Part shown: piece after piece, positions 1 to 11,251 of the stretch
How positions within the stretch are numbered: position 1 is the stretch's first letter
How the letters are laid out: each line of letters begins with the position of its first letter
Assembly: GCA_025618425.1 (NCBI GenBank)
Contig: CM046838.1
Span: forward strand, 10,651,752 to 10,715,751
Source: Heliocidaris tuberculata
Taxonomy: Eukaryota; Echinodermata; Echinoidea; Camarodonta; Echinometridae
Length of the DNA stretch: 64,000 bases
Reading direction: 5' to 3'
Translations under genes and position numbers: made by a program
The notes under the pieces: generated by a model
The model's input: only the letters and a program-made list of their open reading frames with translations
Told to the model about the DNA's origin: nothing
Database searches by the model: none

Positions 1-127
1 CCGATCGGTCGTTTTGCTCCCTCGCTTGTACAATAAGTTAGATAGGTTGGGGCACTGCAGGGGGGGGGGGGGGCGCAACTTCTTTATTTGCCCCGGGCGC
101 CATAATCCCTATAGACACACACCACTG
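1..127. mobile_element. 3' end of a hAT-like non-autonomous element (copy A)
   Basis: The sequence matches the last 125 bases of the complete element at 52922-53813, including the G tract, the GCGCCATAATCCCTATAG stretch and the terminal CCACTG. It is followed by GTGGTAGG (128-135), the same 8 bases that flank the complete copy on both sides. The 5' part lies before the window. Confidence 0.75.
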
Positions 128-2025
128 GTGGTAGGTGGTATACTTTTAGAGAATATGGTTGCACTGAAAAAATTACACTTGACATGATTCCCCTTTGGTC
201 TTTTTTTCCCGCAATTCCCCCCTCTCCATTCAATTATTTTCCTATCTTTCCTTTATCCACCTCTTTTTGGGAAGTAGGGGGCACCTTCCTCTAATCTGCA
301 TTAGTCTATGGGCAGAATGCAGAAGACAAGACAGTATGATGGATATTGTAGGTGTGATGAGTGCAGTGAAGCGGATAATTGGGGGAAATATAGAGGCAAT
401 TAATGCTGCGAATGCAGTATTATATGGTGTCTCTAAAAGTGCTGATGAAAGTAGAAGGTGATTCATCGAAGTAAAAGAAAAGCTTTAGTGTCTCGCTTGC
501 ACCGTACCGTTTTATCTTAGATTGTTAAACTTATTCATTGCTGTTGTAAAATGACAAAATAATAAATTGAGGGAGATCGTCCCATCCCCTCACCTCCCCA
601 ATCAGGAGAATATGCTGAGAAGAATTAACTTCTCTCGTCATATATAAATAAAAATATAAACGGCAGGTGGCGCTGTTAATAAGTGCGTGTTGCAGATTGA
701 GAAACTATATATTGCTCATTATATCACTTGATAAAATAATGGCCCTCTGAAATTCAAAAACACGCAGGATAAAAAAGAGCATATTCTTCAAATTTGTAAA
801 AATTATAATAACCTTAGGACTATAAAACTAGAATAACCACCCCTCACTGAACACTAAATCATGTACAAGCTCTTTAATACATTACAGTTTTTCTATCAGT
901 TGCCTAGCTGGCAGCTCGAGCCTTGAGTACATATATAATCCGAAAAGTTTTTGAGATGTCACTTTATTTGTTTTTACGTTTTGATAGAAAATGTATATAT
1001 GCGGGGGTAATTTTCGGGGATTTTCGCGGATATGAAGGAGTATTTTTTGTAAGGGCAAGAAATTCCTCCAAACGGGGTAAATTTTCTCGATGTTGATCGG
1101 AAATATGTGAGTGCGGCGTACGTCTTTGCGAAAATAGGGTACTTTGGAGAATGCGCATGCACTGGTATTTCAAAAATAAGTTCCATAATTTTGTGGAAAA
1201 TATTCTGTGGAAAAGTAAGCAAAATAGAGGGTCAGTTTCGTCTCCATTAACGATCATGCGTTACACACAGAATATAAAGTAACACCAATAATAACATGTC
1301 GCATTGCTATAACTATATACATAATGTACAAGTAATGATATAATCTAGGGTATACTGTTAAGTATCCCGAGCCAGAGGTCCCTTCTGTCGAAACCAGCGG
1401 TGGCACGAGGAGCCAGGGACTTGACTTGCGGAGGAAGAGGAGAGGAAAGTTTGAAATCACTTTTAAATGATTTTTAGTCCTGCCACTCAACGCCCCGCCA
1501 TACCGCCAACATATAAGACGCACACTATGCCAACATGACCAAAGAAGGACAACACAGAACAATCAGACGAAACAAGACAAAACATTGAGACAAAAGGAGA
1601 AAAATGGGTTTACTCATGCGAAGATAAATAGAAAAACACATCTCCGAGCATATAAAAAAATTATAGACATAGTATACTAAGGCTTGGGTGAACTTTCTTT
1701 TTTATTATTATTATTATTTTCCTATTAACCCGCATGTGTAAATCAAGTGAATATTAATAATCATTCCTGTACAACTGAGCTGCATGCAATGTGGAAGAAA
1801 GACAACAGTAAAATAGTATTACGCTATCACAAAATAAATCATTTACATGTTGCATTAATTAAAAACCCAGTGATTTTGAAAGAAGAAAAATGCAGAGCAT
1901 CCATCTTAAGAAAAAGGAACACATATGCCCATTAATAATCTCCGCTCAATTCATTGTAGTAGCCGTATATGGGTCCATCACTAATCACGAAACACGCCAC
2001 TTTCTAAGAAGCCCTTGTGAAAGTT

Positions 2026-2108
2026 TTATAATAATAATAATAATAATAATATTGGATATTTATATAGCGCTCATATCCACCATGAATGGTGCTCAAGGCG
2101 CTTCAATA
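2026..2108 (+). repeat. Retroposon-like tail with (AAT)n and TATAGCGC motif
   Basis: An (AAT)n run is followed by GGATATTTATATAGCGCTCA and then CTCAAGGCGCTT. The TATAGCGC...CAAGGCGCTT pair next to an A-rich trinucleotide run is common in interspersed repeats of marine invertebrates. The assignment is by pattern only. The same element is in copy B near 55712-55794. Confidence 0.4.
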
Positions 2109-2557
2109 TTACCCCGGCTCTAGCTAGGCTACCGATTTCTATATGACTTTTTAAATATTATTCAAAATTATTATTTCTCTCATCAGTTCAAGCCTTATCT
2201 TAAAAGTTGGAAACTGTGTCGAAATAAAAGGCACTCCCTCCATAAAATAGTTTACATTAAGGATTGAAAACTCAACTACACTCTTAAACTTTCATAAGGG
2301 CACTTATGATGTTAATTTTCTTTGACAAGTCCACTTTACCATAGTGAGCAGTATTACAGTATGTAGGGATTTATACTTACTCTTCATAATTTCTGAATAT
2401 GAACTTTTTGAAATATCTTCTCATTATCAACGTAGTATACACAAACAGGTAATTAAGATCATTGATTTCTTTGTTGTTGTTCTTAAATCCATTATCTGTA
2501 TCTGTTTTCGAATTTATCTTTGTAATATGCATGTAAACAAAACAAATTTCCATGTAT

Positions 2558-2606
2558 GAATTATGGACAATAAAGACTGAATTGAATTGAATTGAATTGA
2601 AAAGAA
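2558..2606 (+). repeat. LINE-like 3' tail with (ATTGA)n
   Basis: TTATGGACAATAAAGACTGA is followed by four to five copies of ATTGA. An AATAAA signal followed by a (TTGAA)n tail is typical of the 3' ends of some non-LTR retrotransposons. No reverse transcriptase remnant was seen upstream. A related tail in the opposite orientation is near 5345-5390. Confidence 0.4.
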
Positions 2607-2701
2607 AAGGTTAAGAAAAGGGATACTTCCCTGCATGGTAGAGACGTTTCGTCCAAGAGCCATCACAGGTGTGTCTCTTTATACAGAGGACGGATTCATC
2701 T

Positions 2702-4308
2702 TCACCTCTCCTGCTTCCACATTGAAGTTGTAGATGAATCGTCTGGCCACAAGATAGACATCATCCTCCGATGCAAGACCCTGAGGAGCCGAGGTAGACC
2801 TGTGCACTCGCTGATATGGAGACCATCACGAGCCCAGAGTCTCGTATCATCTGTCGGGAAGGAGCTGGAGATGTCTAACCAGGAGACACCTTCATCTTGG
2901 CAGATCACGGAGAAGGCATCGTTGTATTCTTGGACGAGGCGTCCCTTCTTATCGAGACGGGGAGTGATGCTGGTAGCAAGAACCTAAACGGTGACGAGAG
3001 GTATTATCGGAAGTATGAGGAATCGTCGGATTCGTGTATCATGCTAGTTATCTCTGTCAACATATTCTTAGATTCCGCTGAGTATTAGATAAACCCGTCT
3101 TGAAAATAGAAGAGCATATGCAAGCTCCTCTCTAATGGTTACGACTCTTAAAAACCCTCGACTCGACTTACCTATATAAAGCTAAAATAAATAACCATAT
3201 ACGAATCCGGACATTATCTTCCCGATAGCGACATTTTGAGATCCCTCCTCCTTGTTGATCTTGTTTATTAAATATTTTGGTTATATGAATATCATCTTAG
3301 GTTGACATACCTGGGGGGTCATGTGAAGTGCAGACCTTAAAAGACTCCGGAACTGCCTGCAAGCAACGTCGAGGGACTTTACGTCAAATCCAATATTGTT
3401 GGTCCCTGCGGCAATCACTACGATGTCAGGCTCCCGTCTCCAACTGTAGCCAATGAGCTCTTCCTCGACGTGACGACAGGTGCCACCAGGAGTACTATTG
3501 ATGATCATTTGGACGGGTCCTTTCGGTAGCTTCACCTCTCCTTGCACCACTGGCCTCAGCTGACTGTCTGCAAAGACGTACGCAACCTAGAATTTGAAAA
3601 CGAATGGAGCATGATCATTTAAATAACGCGGTACCTCGTTAAATGTAATGTTATACATTTTTGTGGAATGTGTAACTTTAATTAACGTCACTTTTCGTTA
3701 GCAAGAATCACAATAGACTATATGTTACAGGACAAGTAGATTGAGGTTCTTTTACAAGGCTTATACTATTTTGAAAGAAATTTTTTGTTGGACTAGCCAT
3801 GCAATATCCCTGCCTCACACAGTAAAAACGCTGTTTAAGGTTGTTTAAAACTTATACAACCTGTTTGATATTTAAACAAACTGTTTACAATATGCAATAT
3901 TGTATACTGTACAACGGGTTGTTCAGTTCATTTTGTAAACAACTGTTTGCATTTTCAAACAGCGTTTTCTCTGTGCATGTTTGAAGGATATAATGACGTC
4001 AATGAAAGTGATACTCATAATCATGAGCGAATGAGAGCACTACACAAAATAATTATACTGAAATGTATTCTTCTGTTTTCTAGGGCCTTTCCGTTTGAAA
4101 TATACAATCATGGAAATACATAACGAATTATTACCGAACGATTCCAGTTGATACCATCGTCGAAAGTCTTGTTCTGTTTCCCACTGACTCCTTGGTCCCA
4201 AAACTCAGCTTTAGAACGTTTCCCGGTTCCTCGTCCAGCAATCCGCTCTCCAAATGCTGCCGAACTGCTCCTTTTCCCTCCCGATCTCGACGTCCATCTG
4301 GTAGCCAT
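2702..4308 (-). CDS. SGNH/GDSL-type hydrolase-like protein, 3 exons, 243 aa (copy A)
   Basis: Three minus-strand exons join in frame: 4135-4308, 3311-3586 and 2702-2983 (stop included), with GT...AG introns (donors G|GTAATA and CAG|GTATGT; acceptors TCTAG and TTTAG), all in phase 0. The start is ATG at 4308. Residues 1-58 are basic and Ser/Gly-rich. The SGNH-fold motifs follow: block I ADSQ with Ser66, a Gly pair at 92-93, PDIVVIAAGTNN with GTNN at 119-122 (block III), and RDGLH with Asp203 and His206 (block V). All four catalytic-type residues are therefore present. Such proteins hydrolyse esters or lipids, but the substrate cannot be predicted. At 243 residues it fits a single SGNH domain. 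No signal peptide is evident. Intron 1 holds a MITE. A further 5' non-coding exon is possible, because a GGCAG acceptor-like site abuts the ATG. Confidence 0.8.
3818..3975. mobile_element. MITE in intron 1 of the SGNH gene (copy A)
   Basis: The ends are inverted repeats: CACAGTAAAAACGCTGTTT at the left and AAACAGCGTTTTCTCTGTG at the right. Between them lie AT-rich variants of TGTTTAAA/AACTGTTT. It is about 158 bp with no coding capacity. No clear target duplication was found. Copy B carries it at 57504-57661. Confidence 0.65.
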
Positions 4309-6314
4309 CTGCCGTCACTTGAAGTTTGGAAGAAACGAATGAAAATAAGGCACTCGGGCAAGATGGGGAATAACTTGAACACAAAAGTGAGTTGTGAAAA
4401 GCCCAGCAGTATATGATTAAAATCAGTTGAGTAGTTTTCGAAAGAATAAAAAAGCTGTTGGATGTTATCAGTCGAAAGCTAGCGTTGCAAACTCATCAGA
4501 AGCAAATGATCGAATGACAAAGTTCCATGAACGTAAGCATTCAGTGGCTTAAAAAAAAAACCCCCTAAAGAATGGACGGTGGTCACAACTTATAGCCATT
4601 GTCTATACCTTTAAGCCGGATCTTGACTTAATTTGTTAAAGACGTCTCTTAGTTAATTCCCAGGGTTGCATTTCTTGTCAGTCTACAATTCCAGGGGTGT
4701 ATAGGACTGTAAAACAAAGTAAGCCTATTACAATAGTGCTTAAAAAGTGGGGAGTATGCGTTTTCTGAGATCCCTGCATGGTTAATTGAAATCCCTGATT
4801 ACCCTTTTTATTTTATATACAACTTCGGCTTTACCACTTTCAATATAAGATTCATAGTTTATACCAACAATCACGGATGGAAAATATAGAAGAAGAAAAA
4901 AATCATCAAGCCGAAAAGAATAACAATCACATCCAGGCCTATATCGTTTGCGGCATATTAAATTTTGTACATGGCTCATGCCTATTCTTTATCAGTTTAT
5001 AGCTCTAAAATTTGCATAATTTATATGAAAGTAATGAACTATCATGAAACACGTATTTCCTGTATTTTTCATATGAGTGCTATTTTAATGTTACCTTTGA
5101 ACGGTATAAGCAGATACATTTTGATGTAAATTTGTTGAACTTTATTATGTGTTTGTAATATGTTTTAAATGAACTAAGAATTGACGATCTCCCCATAAGC
5201 ATATGTATTGATACAGTGATGCTTCGGGGCTTTTATGGCAGCCAAATGATTTTCTAGAGAGTTTTTGGCATTAAAATGATCCTAAAATATAAAACAAAAA
5301 TATCAGTCTATATGAAATATGCATATTTACCTATATAGATTGTTGTTTCAATTCAATTCGATTGAATTCATTTCAAAACAACATTTATTTCCTTCTGATT
5401 TGTTACTAACATGAGATACAAACTCAAGAAAAACGTTCAAGTACAATAACTGAAGGAGGCTTGGTCCCTGAAAAGCATAACAATGCTTGTGATTGGGGAT
5501 GCCTGTTTACAAAAAAACAACAACAACAACAACAAAACATTAAAAAAGGTCAAGTAGATATATACAACATAACGGATAAAAGTTAGAGGGATAGGGATGT
5601 AGAAAGAAAGTAAGATAGGACAGAGGATAATATCATGAACAATGTGAGAGGTATGTTTGAAAATTCATAAACTGATCACTGTCAATTCTGAAGAGGTTGG
5701 TTACTAATTATAAGGCGAGATGGGAATAAGAAGCAATCACCACTTATAATTACCGACGTGCAGGCGTTTCCCGGGCATGAATCCTCCAATAATAACAATA
5801 TTGCACAATTTCCCAAAATATAGGTACACAAAATATCACCATATAGAAATTATCACAAAACTACCTGGCTAGCACAAACGAGATTTTGGACTGATCTCTG
5901 AGTGAATTGCAGAGATAATGATTACAAATTAAAACACAATTTCTCCAGGTGAGATGCAGGAAGAAATTGTAGGGAAGTAGGATGTAGAATTGATTGTATA
6001 AAGATGGGTTCCAAGTGAAATGCAGGAACAAGATGAGATGTAGAGTTGACGTTCTCAAATTCACGTGTTACCTCTATGAGGTAACTTTGAGCAGTCTGAA
6101 GTACGGAAGAAATAGTTCAGAAGAAGTAGGGAGAACCAGAGAACAAAGAAAGGTGTATGACCCATGATCTTGTATGGTCTGTTTACTGTTGACCAAAGTC
6201 TTTAGCAAATAAATAAACTGCCATTAGCAAGGAAGTGGTCAGCAACTCACATGTAAGCTTACATTCCTACCAGAGGGTTACAATAATTTCCTGTCTAATT
6301 AGTTTTGTACAAAA
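4309..6314. other. Gene-free stretch of copy A upstream of the SGNH gene
   Basis: This is AT-rich DNA with no supportable gene. It contains a retroposon-like tail in minus orientation near 5345-5390 (CAATTCAATTC followed by TTTATT) and a (CAA)n run at about 5518-5536. A minus-strand frame at 4782-4979 (65 codons) has no recognisable motif. The SGNH promoter should lie in the first few hundred bases, but no core element is clear. Confidence 0.5.
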
Positions 6315-6771
6315 ACAGTGTTGGGTACCTCGAGATCAATCTTGATCTCGAGACCAGTCTCAAGATCGGCATCAGTAACCTCCATCTTGTTCTTGATCTC
6401 GAAGGTGTTGATCTTGATCTTGATCTTGATCTCGGAGCTTCTGTTCTCAGAATTTTCGCTCGAGATCGCTCGAGATCAGTATTACGTAAATTATCAAACG
6501 AAAAAGCTTTTAAAATCGTTCACCGGTCGGCGAAAACACGACTCATGAGTCAATGTTGGGTACCTCGAGATCGATCTTGATCTCGAGACCAGTCTCGAGA
6601 TCAGCATCAGTAACCTCGATCTTGATCTTGATCTCGGACATATCTGATCTTGATCTCAGATGTTCTAATCTCGATCTTGAGCTGCGGATCTTGATCTTGA
6701 TCTGGATCTCGGACTGTCTGATCTTGATCTTGATCTTGATCTCGGACCCTCTGGTCTTGGACCCAACACTG
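6315..6771. mobile_element. hAT-like non-autonomous element rich in GATCTT repeats (copy A)
   Basis: The element is flanked by a perfect 8-bp duplication, GTACAAAA, at 6307-6314 and 6772-6779. Its ends are inverted repeats: ACAGTGTTGGG at the left and CCCAACACTG at the right. An 8-bp duplication with CAGTG termini fits the hAT superfamily. The interior is a run of GATCTT/GATCTC hexamers and has two similar halves, each beginning TGTTGGGTACCTCGAGATC (6317 and 6552), so the left end seems to have been tandemly duplicated. The open frames through it (Ile-Leu, Asp-Leu or Gln-Asp repeats) come from the hexamer and are not genes. A shorter relative is at 41619-41816. Confidence 0.8.
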
Positions 6772-6779
6772 GTACAAAA

Positions 6780-8187
6780 GAACGTATCTAATTACTCTCG
6801 GGGTGCAGTAACTAGAATTAGAAATGAGAAAAGAAGAAGGATGAGATGAGGAAACTACTACAATAATCATGTGCGAATAAGTATAGATTTAACGTGAATA
6901 CTGGCGACGTATATTTTAGGATGAAGCAAGGCAAATTTACCTGAGAATTTCAAAGACAAATATAATTATTAAAGAGTTCAAACCATACGTCTATGTGTCA
7001 AACCATAGGGGTCAAACTATGATTTACATCTTTAGAAAAAACAAAACAATAAAAAAAAACAAGAACAACAAATGAAAAAAAGATTGCAATCACTAAATCG
7101 CTAATGAATATACAACTTTTTAATATACTTATACAGACTTTGCTTTCTGCGCAATTAAAAAGTATAATTAAAAGTAAAAGTATAAGTTGTGTATTTATTC
7201 GAGTGCATAGTTTGCAATGAAACTCTGCTTAAGTTTAAGGGCAAAACTTGTTCAGATATAAGGAACACACGATTCTGTATCTGGTAACTCATTCCATAAT
7301 TTTGGTCCTTTATAGCGTACATTATATTGAAACGAGAGTTTTATGCCTAGGTATGTGGATCTAATTGGAAGATCTTGTATTATGGTCATGAAAATCACGG
7401 TTGTGATTAAACATACTGCAAATATGAGATGGAAGTTGGGAATTTACACATTTGAAATTCTATCTCTTACCTTGAACTACAGGGGACGTTTGTTCGATCA
7501 TATGCAAATGTTACGGATAAGTTCTAAAAACCTCATAGGAAATTATCAAATTTACCTGTTCAAATTAAAGATTTAGCTTGATTATATTTCTTAGCTTCAA
7601 TTTTTGATTTGCTATGTGAGATAACTTTGTTATCTTATTTTTTTTTCTTTTTGTATATGTCTATTTGAAGACACGATAACCCTCATTATTGATTGCTTAT
7701 TGGTCGAAAGATTCAAGGAGCGTTGCTTGACAACGGCGGATTTTAGTCTGTATACTTATTTTTCGGTGAGTCTTAATATTAGCTTAATTACTTAATTTTT
7801 AACTACCACCGGTTCATATATACTCATAGAAGTCGTGTTGACATTTCGGTGTCTGATGTAAAGTTCGAATCATAAAGATTTCATGAATATTGAATGCAGC
7901 AAGAAAAATAAATAAGAATGCATGTTGAAAACCGACACCATATGCAACACGTGGGACTGTATTTAAAAAAATGGTTGTCCAATGGCCAACGAACGTTGAA
8001 AAAGGCCCTTTTTTTTTTTCTTTCTTTCTTTTTGTTTCTTTAATTTGCGGAACAAACATGCAATATTCTGTGCATGCATTCCTCTCTCTCTTAATTCTGC
8101 ATGAAATAGGATAGAGATTTAGATCTATTATACAAATTATGGACGTGAAAAAAATCTGAGCCTAAGTTTGGATGAACAGTATGGTCA
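6780..8187. other. Gene-free stretch of copy A between two elements
   Basis: This is AT-rich DNA with no gene I can support. It holds short A and T tracts and the spot near 7165 where the two block copies differ by a short tandem AAAAGTATAA indel. Frames of up to 81 codons have no recognisable features. Confidence 0.5.
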
Positions 8188-8648
8188 GGGGTCCTAAATC
8201 TACGCGGGTCCTAAAGCTACGCACCCCGTAAATACGCGCAATCAATGCGACGCGTTCAGTGCGCCAAACTTTTGGTTTGACTGAGCAATGAGATTATCAT
8301 TTACGTTCGCCAAAAAGAATGAGTAATTTTCCTTTATTTTTGGTGATATTATTATCACTATTTTGCAAATCGGGATGAAATTCACGTCAGTCAGCTTAAA
8401 AATCAAGATTTGCATTCATTTATTACGTGTGCGTAGCTTTAGGACCCTTTCATTTTTTCAACCAAATTCGACATGGGTATCGACATCGACTTGAAAATGA
8501 ATGTTATTGATATTTTTCCGTCGTAATTTTCTCAGGAATTTAATTTAAGAATATGTAGACCCAAGATATATAAAAGAAATTCGCATAAATCATTGAAAAG
8601 GTGACTTTTTAGCCGCTGGAAACAAAGTGCGTAGCTTTAGGTCCCCCC
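8188..8648. mobile_element. MITE with TCCTAAA...CTACGC termini (copy A)
   Basis: The left end reads GGGGTCCTAAATCTACGC and is followed by a second copy, GGGTCCTAAAGCTACGCAC. The right end reads GTGCGTAGCTTTAGGTCCCC, their inverse, and another inverse copy lies at about 8430-8450 (GTGCGTAGCTTTAGGACCC). It is about 460 bp and non-coding. No target duplication was recognised. The copy B counterpart is 61887-62352. Confidence 0.65.
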
Positions 8649-8848
8649 ATCATAACAACAAAAAGTTAAGATTAGGCCTAAATCACTTCCACAATATGCG
8701 AGGCTATTGGAGATTGGGGATGAAATGAGAATAAGAGTCGACTAGTAAATGTCATTAAAGTTAGAATAAGTTAGATTCCAACATTATTCACTAGAATCTA
8801 AACTAACAATTTGTAAAGCCTAAAAACTCTTTAAAAAAATTTAAAACG

Positions 8849-8977
8849 ATGGTTACTGGCACTGGCCGTGTGACAGTGAGTGTGTTGATGGAACAGATAA
8901 AAAAAGTTGGTGCTAAGACACTCGCGGGACCATCACTTTATGAAGCTGTGTCAATTTTGGCCTGTCACGACCTCTAA
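8849..8977 (+). CDS. Candidate small ORF, 42 aa (copy A)
   Basis: An ATG in a good context (AACGATGG) opens a 42-codon frame ending TAA. The peptide starts MVTGTGRVTVSVLMEQIKKV and ends SILACHDL. It is more balanced and protein-like than the surrounding random frames, with one possible amphipathic helix (LMEQIKKVGAKTL). The same frame is intact in copy B, but the copies are too similar for that to count as conservation. No splice donor continues it. It may be a real small protein, a gene relic or chance. Confidence 0.25.
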   Translation: MVTGTGRVTVSVLMEQIKKVGAKTLAGPSLYEAVSILACHDL

Positions 8978-9052
8978 GTTAAAGAGGTAAAAACACCAAT
9001 AAAATCAGCAAAATTTTGAGAAAATACTTCCTTCTACATTTTAGAATGATAC

Positions 9053-9155
9053 TTATAGATTATCTAATTTCATGCCAGATCCGTCGATAGGATCTTTATC
9101 ATCTTGATCAAGTGAAATTTTGAGGCTGTTTTTGGTCGGTGATCTTGCTCCTCTC
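9053..9155 (-). CDS. Candidate terminal exon, unidentified (copy A)
   Basis: On the minus strand a pyrimidine-containing acceptor ending GTGTGCAG (9156-9163) is followed by an open frame of 33 codons and TAA. It encodes a hydrophilic tail ending KDPIDGSGMKLDNL. It could be the last exon of a gene lying to the right, but no matching upstream exon was found before the foldback element at 9479. The function is unknown. Confidence 0.2.
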
Positions 9156-9478
9156 CTGCACACATATGGGCAAGATATCATACACTTGCCTATGGGAGGC
9201 AATTGCTCATGGTATGAAGGTACAGAGTGCGAGGTTATCTCCAATAACCTCGCATAAGTTTGAACTTTGAGTGGTGCTAAGACTAAGAGTAGATTCTAAG
9301 AGACTTTTTACCTAGACTAGACTCTAGTCTACATGTAATCCTAGACCTAAGGCCAAGTTGCCAACATCGGCTAATAATCTAGGTACAGAGACACCAAAGT
9401 GAATGAGTGATTTCTTTTTTCATGATAATGCTGGTCAAGCAATGAATTTCGTCTTTCTCAGATTAGATCTAGTCTGAA

Positions 9479-10077
9479 CTAGCCAAACAAGCTTGATGTT
9501 TTATAAAAATTTGACATTGAACATCAAGCCACACAGCCAGGGAAGCAATCTGCCATACGGAGAGACAAGTAAACAAAAAAAAATAAGTGGGCAAGATTCA
9601 TCCATTTCCATGTACGGTGAACCTTGCAAACCACCTTCGGAGTTTGCTAAAATCTTCCTCTTTCAGCTCATCTGAACACTTCAACAATCGGATCATGAGA
9701 AACATGAAAAACAATACAATTTATGGCGACATCGATATGGATTTATTTACCATTCACGTGTAGCTTTCGCTGTGCGATTAGCATTACAAAGATGGCGAGA
9801 TCGGCACAGGATGTGCGCTGTAGATGAACGGAGTACAAAGCAGTGCAACGCTGGGCGGTTCCGACGGCAATTTATTTGTGTTTATATCTTGCACCATTGC
9901 AGACGGCAGTATATATACCTGCGAAATATTAGCACAACTGACTTAATTAAAATTAAATGGATGAATCTTGCCCACTTATTTTTTTGTTTACTTGTCTCTC
10001 CATACAGGAGATTGATTCCCCTGTGTGGCTTGATGTTCGATGTCAAATTTTTATAAAACATCAAGCCTGTGTGGCTA
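9479..10077. mobile_element. Foldback element with about 125-bp arms (copy A)
   Basis: The left arm (9479-9607, starting CTAGCCAAACAAGCTTGATG) and right arm (9955-10077, ending ATCAAGCCTGTGTGGCTAG) are inverted copies at roughly 90% identity. Both include TTATAAAAATTTGACAT and AGAGACAAGTAAACAAA. The unique centre is about 350 bp. In copy A the forward frame from 9493 stops at TGA near 9673; in copy B a T-to-C change leaves it open across the element. No transposase motif is visible. Confidence 0.75.
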
Positions 10078-10494
10078 GTATGAACAGACTCTGAGAAAGT
10101 TAATGCCTAGTTATCCAATAATAGATCTAGAAGTCTAACGTTAGCTGTCTTCAATTCATTAGGATTGTCTTAAATACTGCAAATGTCTGTAGGCTCTAGA
10201 GTGTAGACTTAGACTCTACTAGAGTAACCAAACCAATAATTATGCAAGTCCTGGCTTGAGTCAATTGTCAAGCATGCAATCACTGAACTGTTAAATCTAG
10301 ATCTACAGAGTTGTGATTAATATCAGCTTCAAAATAAGTTGCAATCAATTTAAATCCACTCTTTATGAGATGGGGTAGTTGAAATTTAATACATGTAGAC
10401 TAGCAGAAATGACTGTAATAATTTGTATGTTCATCAATTGTATTTTTCCCTCATGGCCTTTGTCTGGTAGAGCTTATAATAGATAGAGGCAAAC

Positions 10495-11144
10495 ATGGCT
10501 GACCCAGAGGCTGATGTTACACCGAAGGAAGCAGAGAATGCCAAGGCAGATGAGAAAGAGATTGACACCAAAGCAGGAGACAGCACTCCAAAGACACCCG
10601 ATAAGTCAGGGACTCCTGGGAAAGGAAAAAGAGAAAAGACTTCATCGTCCAAGCCAAAGAAGGGTGGAAAAGGTTGTGTGTTTGTTAATGATTGTTTTTG
10701 TGTTCTTTCACAATCTTTGCTATGACTTATATTGTCCATTACATTGTTGTTGTTTTTTGGGGAGGATACTATTTTACAAAGGAAGTGTATGATAATTATT
10801 AAACAGCAACATGTGCCTAATTTTATGCCAATATTTTTGATCATAATTTGATTATAATTTACAGTTTGTAATTGCTGTTCACAGTAATTATGTCAAGATG
10901 TTATATTTCTATTTTTTAAAGTTTTAAAGCAATGAAGTTATAAAGATTCAGTATTCAGTAGTAAAGACTTAGCAAGAAGTTGAATTGAAAAAAAAAATGC
11001 AATTATTTGATTATATTGCAGTTAATAAACCACAATTTTCCTGTTTTTAATGAAAGTTTTTCTCCGACTTTCTTTTCAAACAGGAGCAGCTAAGCCTAAG
11101 GCAGATGAGAAAAGAAAACACCAGAGCCTGAAGGAGTGGAGATG
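10495..11144 (+). CDS. Unidentified Lys/Glu/Pro-rich protein, N-terminal exons
   Basis: ATG at 10495 has a strong context (AACATGG) and opens an exon ending at 10672 with donor AAAAG|GTTGTG. The second exon begins at 11084 after TTTCAAACAG and continues the same theme (GAAKPKADEKRK). A possible donor is ATG|GTGTGT at 11144/11145. The 59 complete codons of exon 1 are rich in Ala, Asp, Glu, Lys, Pro and Thr, ending SSSKPKKGGKG: a disordered, charged N-terminus with basic patches. In the strict frame exon 2 turns into HQSLKEWRW; one extra A in its A-rich run would instead give TPEPEGVEM and a clean exon end, so a 1-base sequence error is possible. The rest is lost in the 500-N gap or beyond. I do not recognise the family. 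Confidence 0.5.
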
Positions 11145-11251
11145 GTGTGTATCAAGTCTTAACATTCTGATACAAATAGACATTTTTTTAAATGGAATCT
11201 TCAATTCCATCAATTAGCCATACTGTCAGTGGTGACTTATCATTATCTTCT

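Larger units (their letters stand above)
128..2701. other. Gene-free stretch of copy A
   Basis: No reading frame here shows a recognisable domain or consistent splice sites; the longest open frames (88-102 codons) look random in composition. The only structures I see are retroposon-like tails (2026-2108 and 2558-2606) and a short ATT run near 1700. The matching stretch of copy B is 53814-56387. Confidence 0.6.
1..10296. repeat. Copy A of a long near-identical direct repeat
   Basis: The sequence from base 1 onward matches the sequence from 53689 onward in the same orientation, to the end of the window (10296 pairs with 64000). By eye the copies differ at only about two to three dozen places: homopolymer lengths, single substitutions (for example near 1032, 1529, 4364, 9670) and a few 3-12 base indels (near 7165, 7990, 8120, 8360). 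The offset drifts from 53688 to 53704. The block contains an SGNH hydrolase gene and several transposable elements with the same insertion sites in both copies. Both ends lie outside the window. Confidence 0.97.

Noticed and set aside
6305..6870. Open frames rich in Asp-Leu, Ile-Leu or Gln-Asp
   Set aside because: They read the GATCTT hexamer array of a hAT-like element; the same appears at 41622-41960, 41652-42269 and 59992-60557.
10434..10844. 136-codon minus-strand frame over the gene at 10495
   Set aside because: It is the antisense shadow of the plus-strand exon, whose start context, composition and donor site are better.
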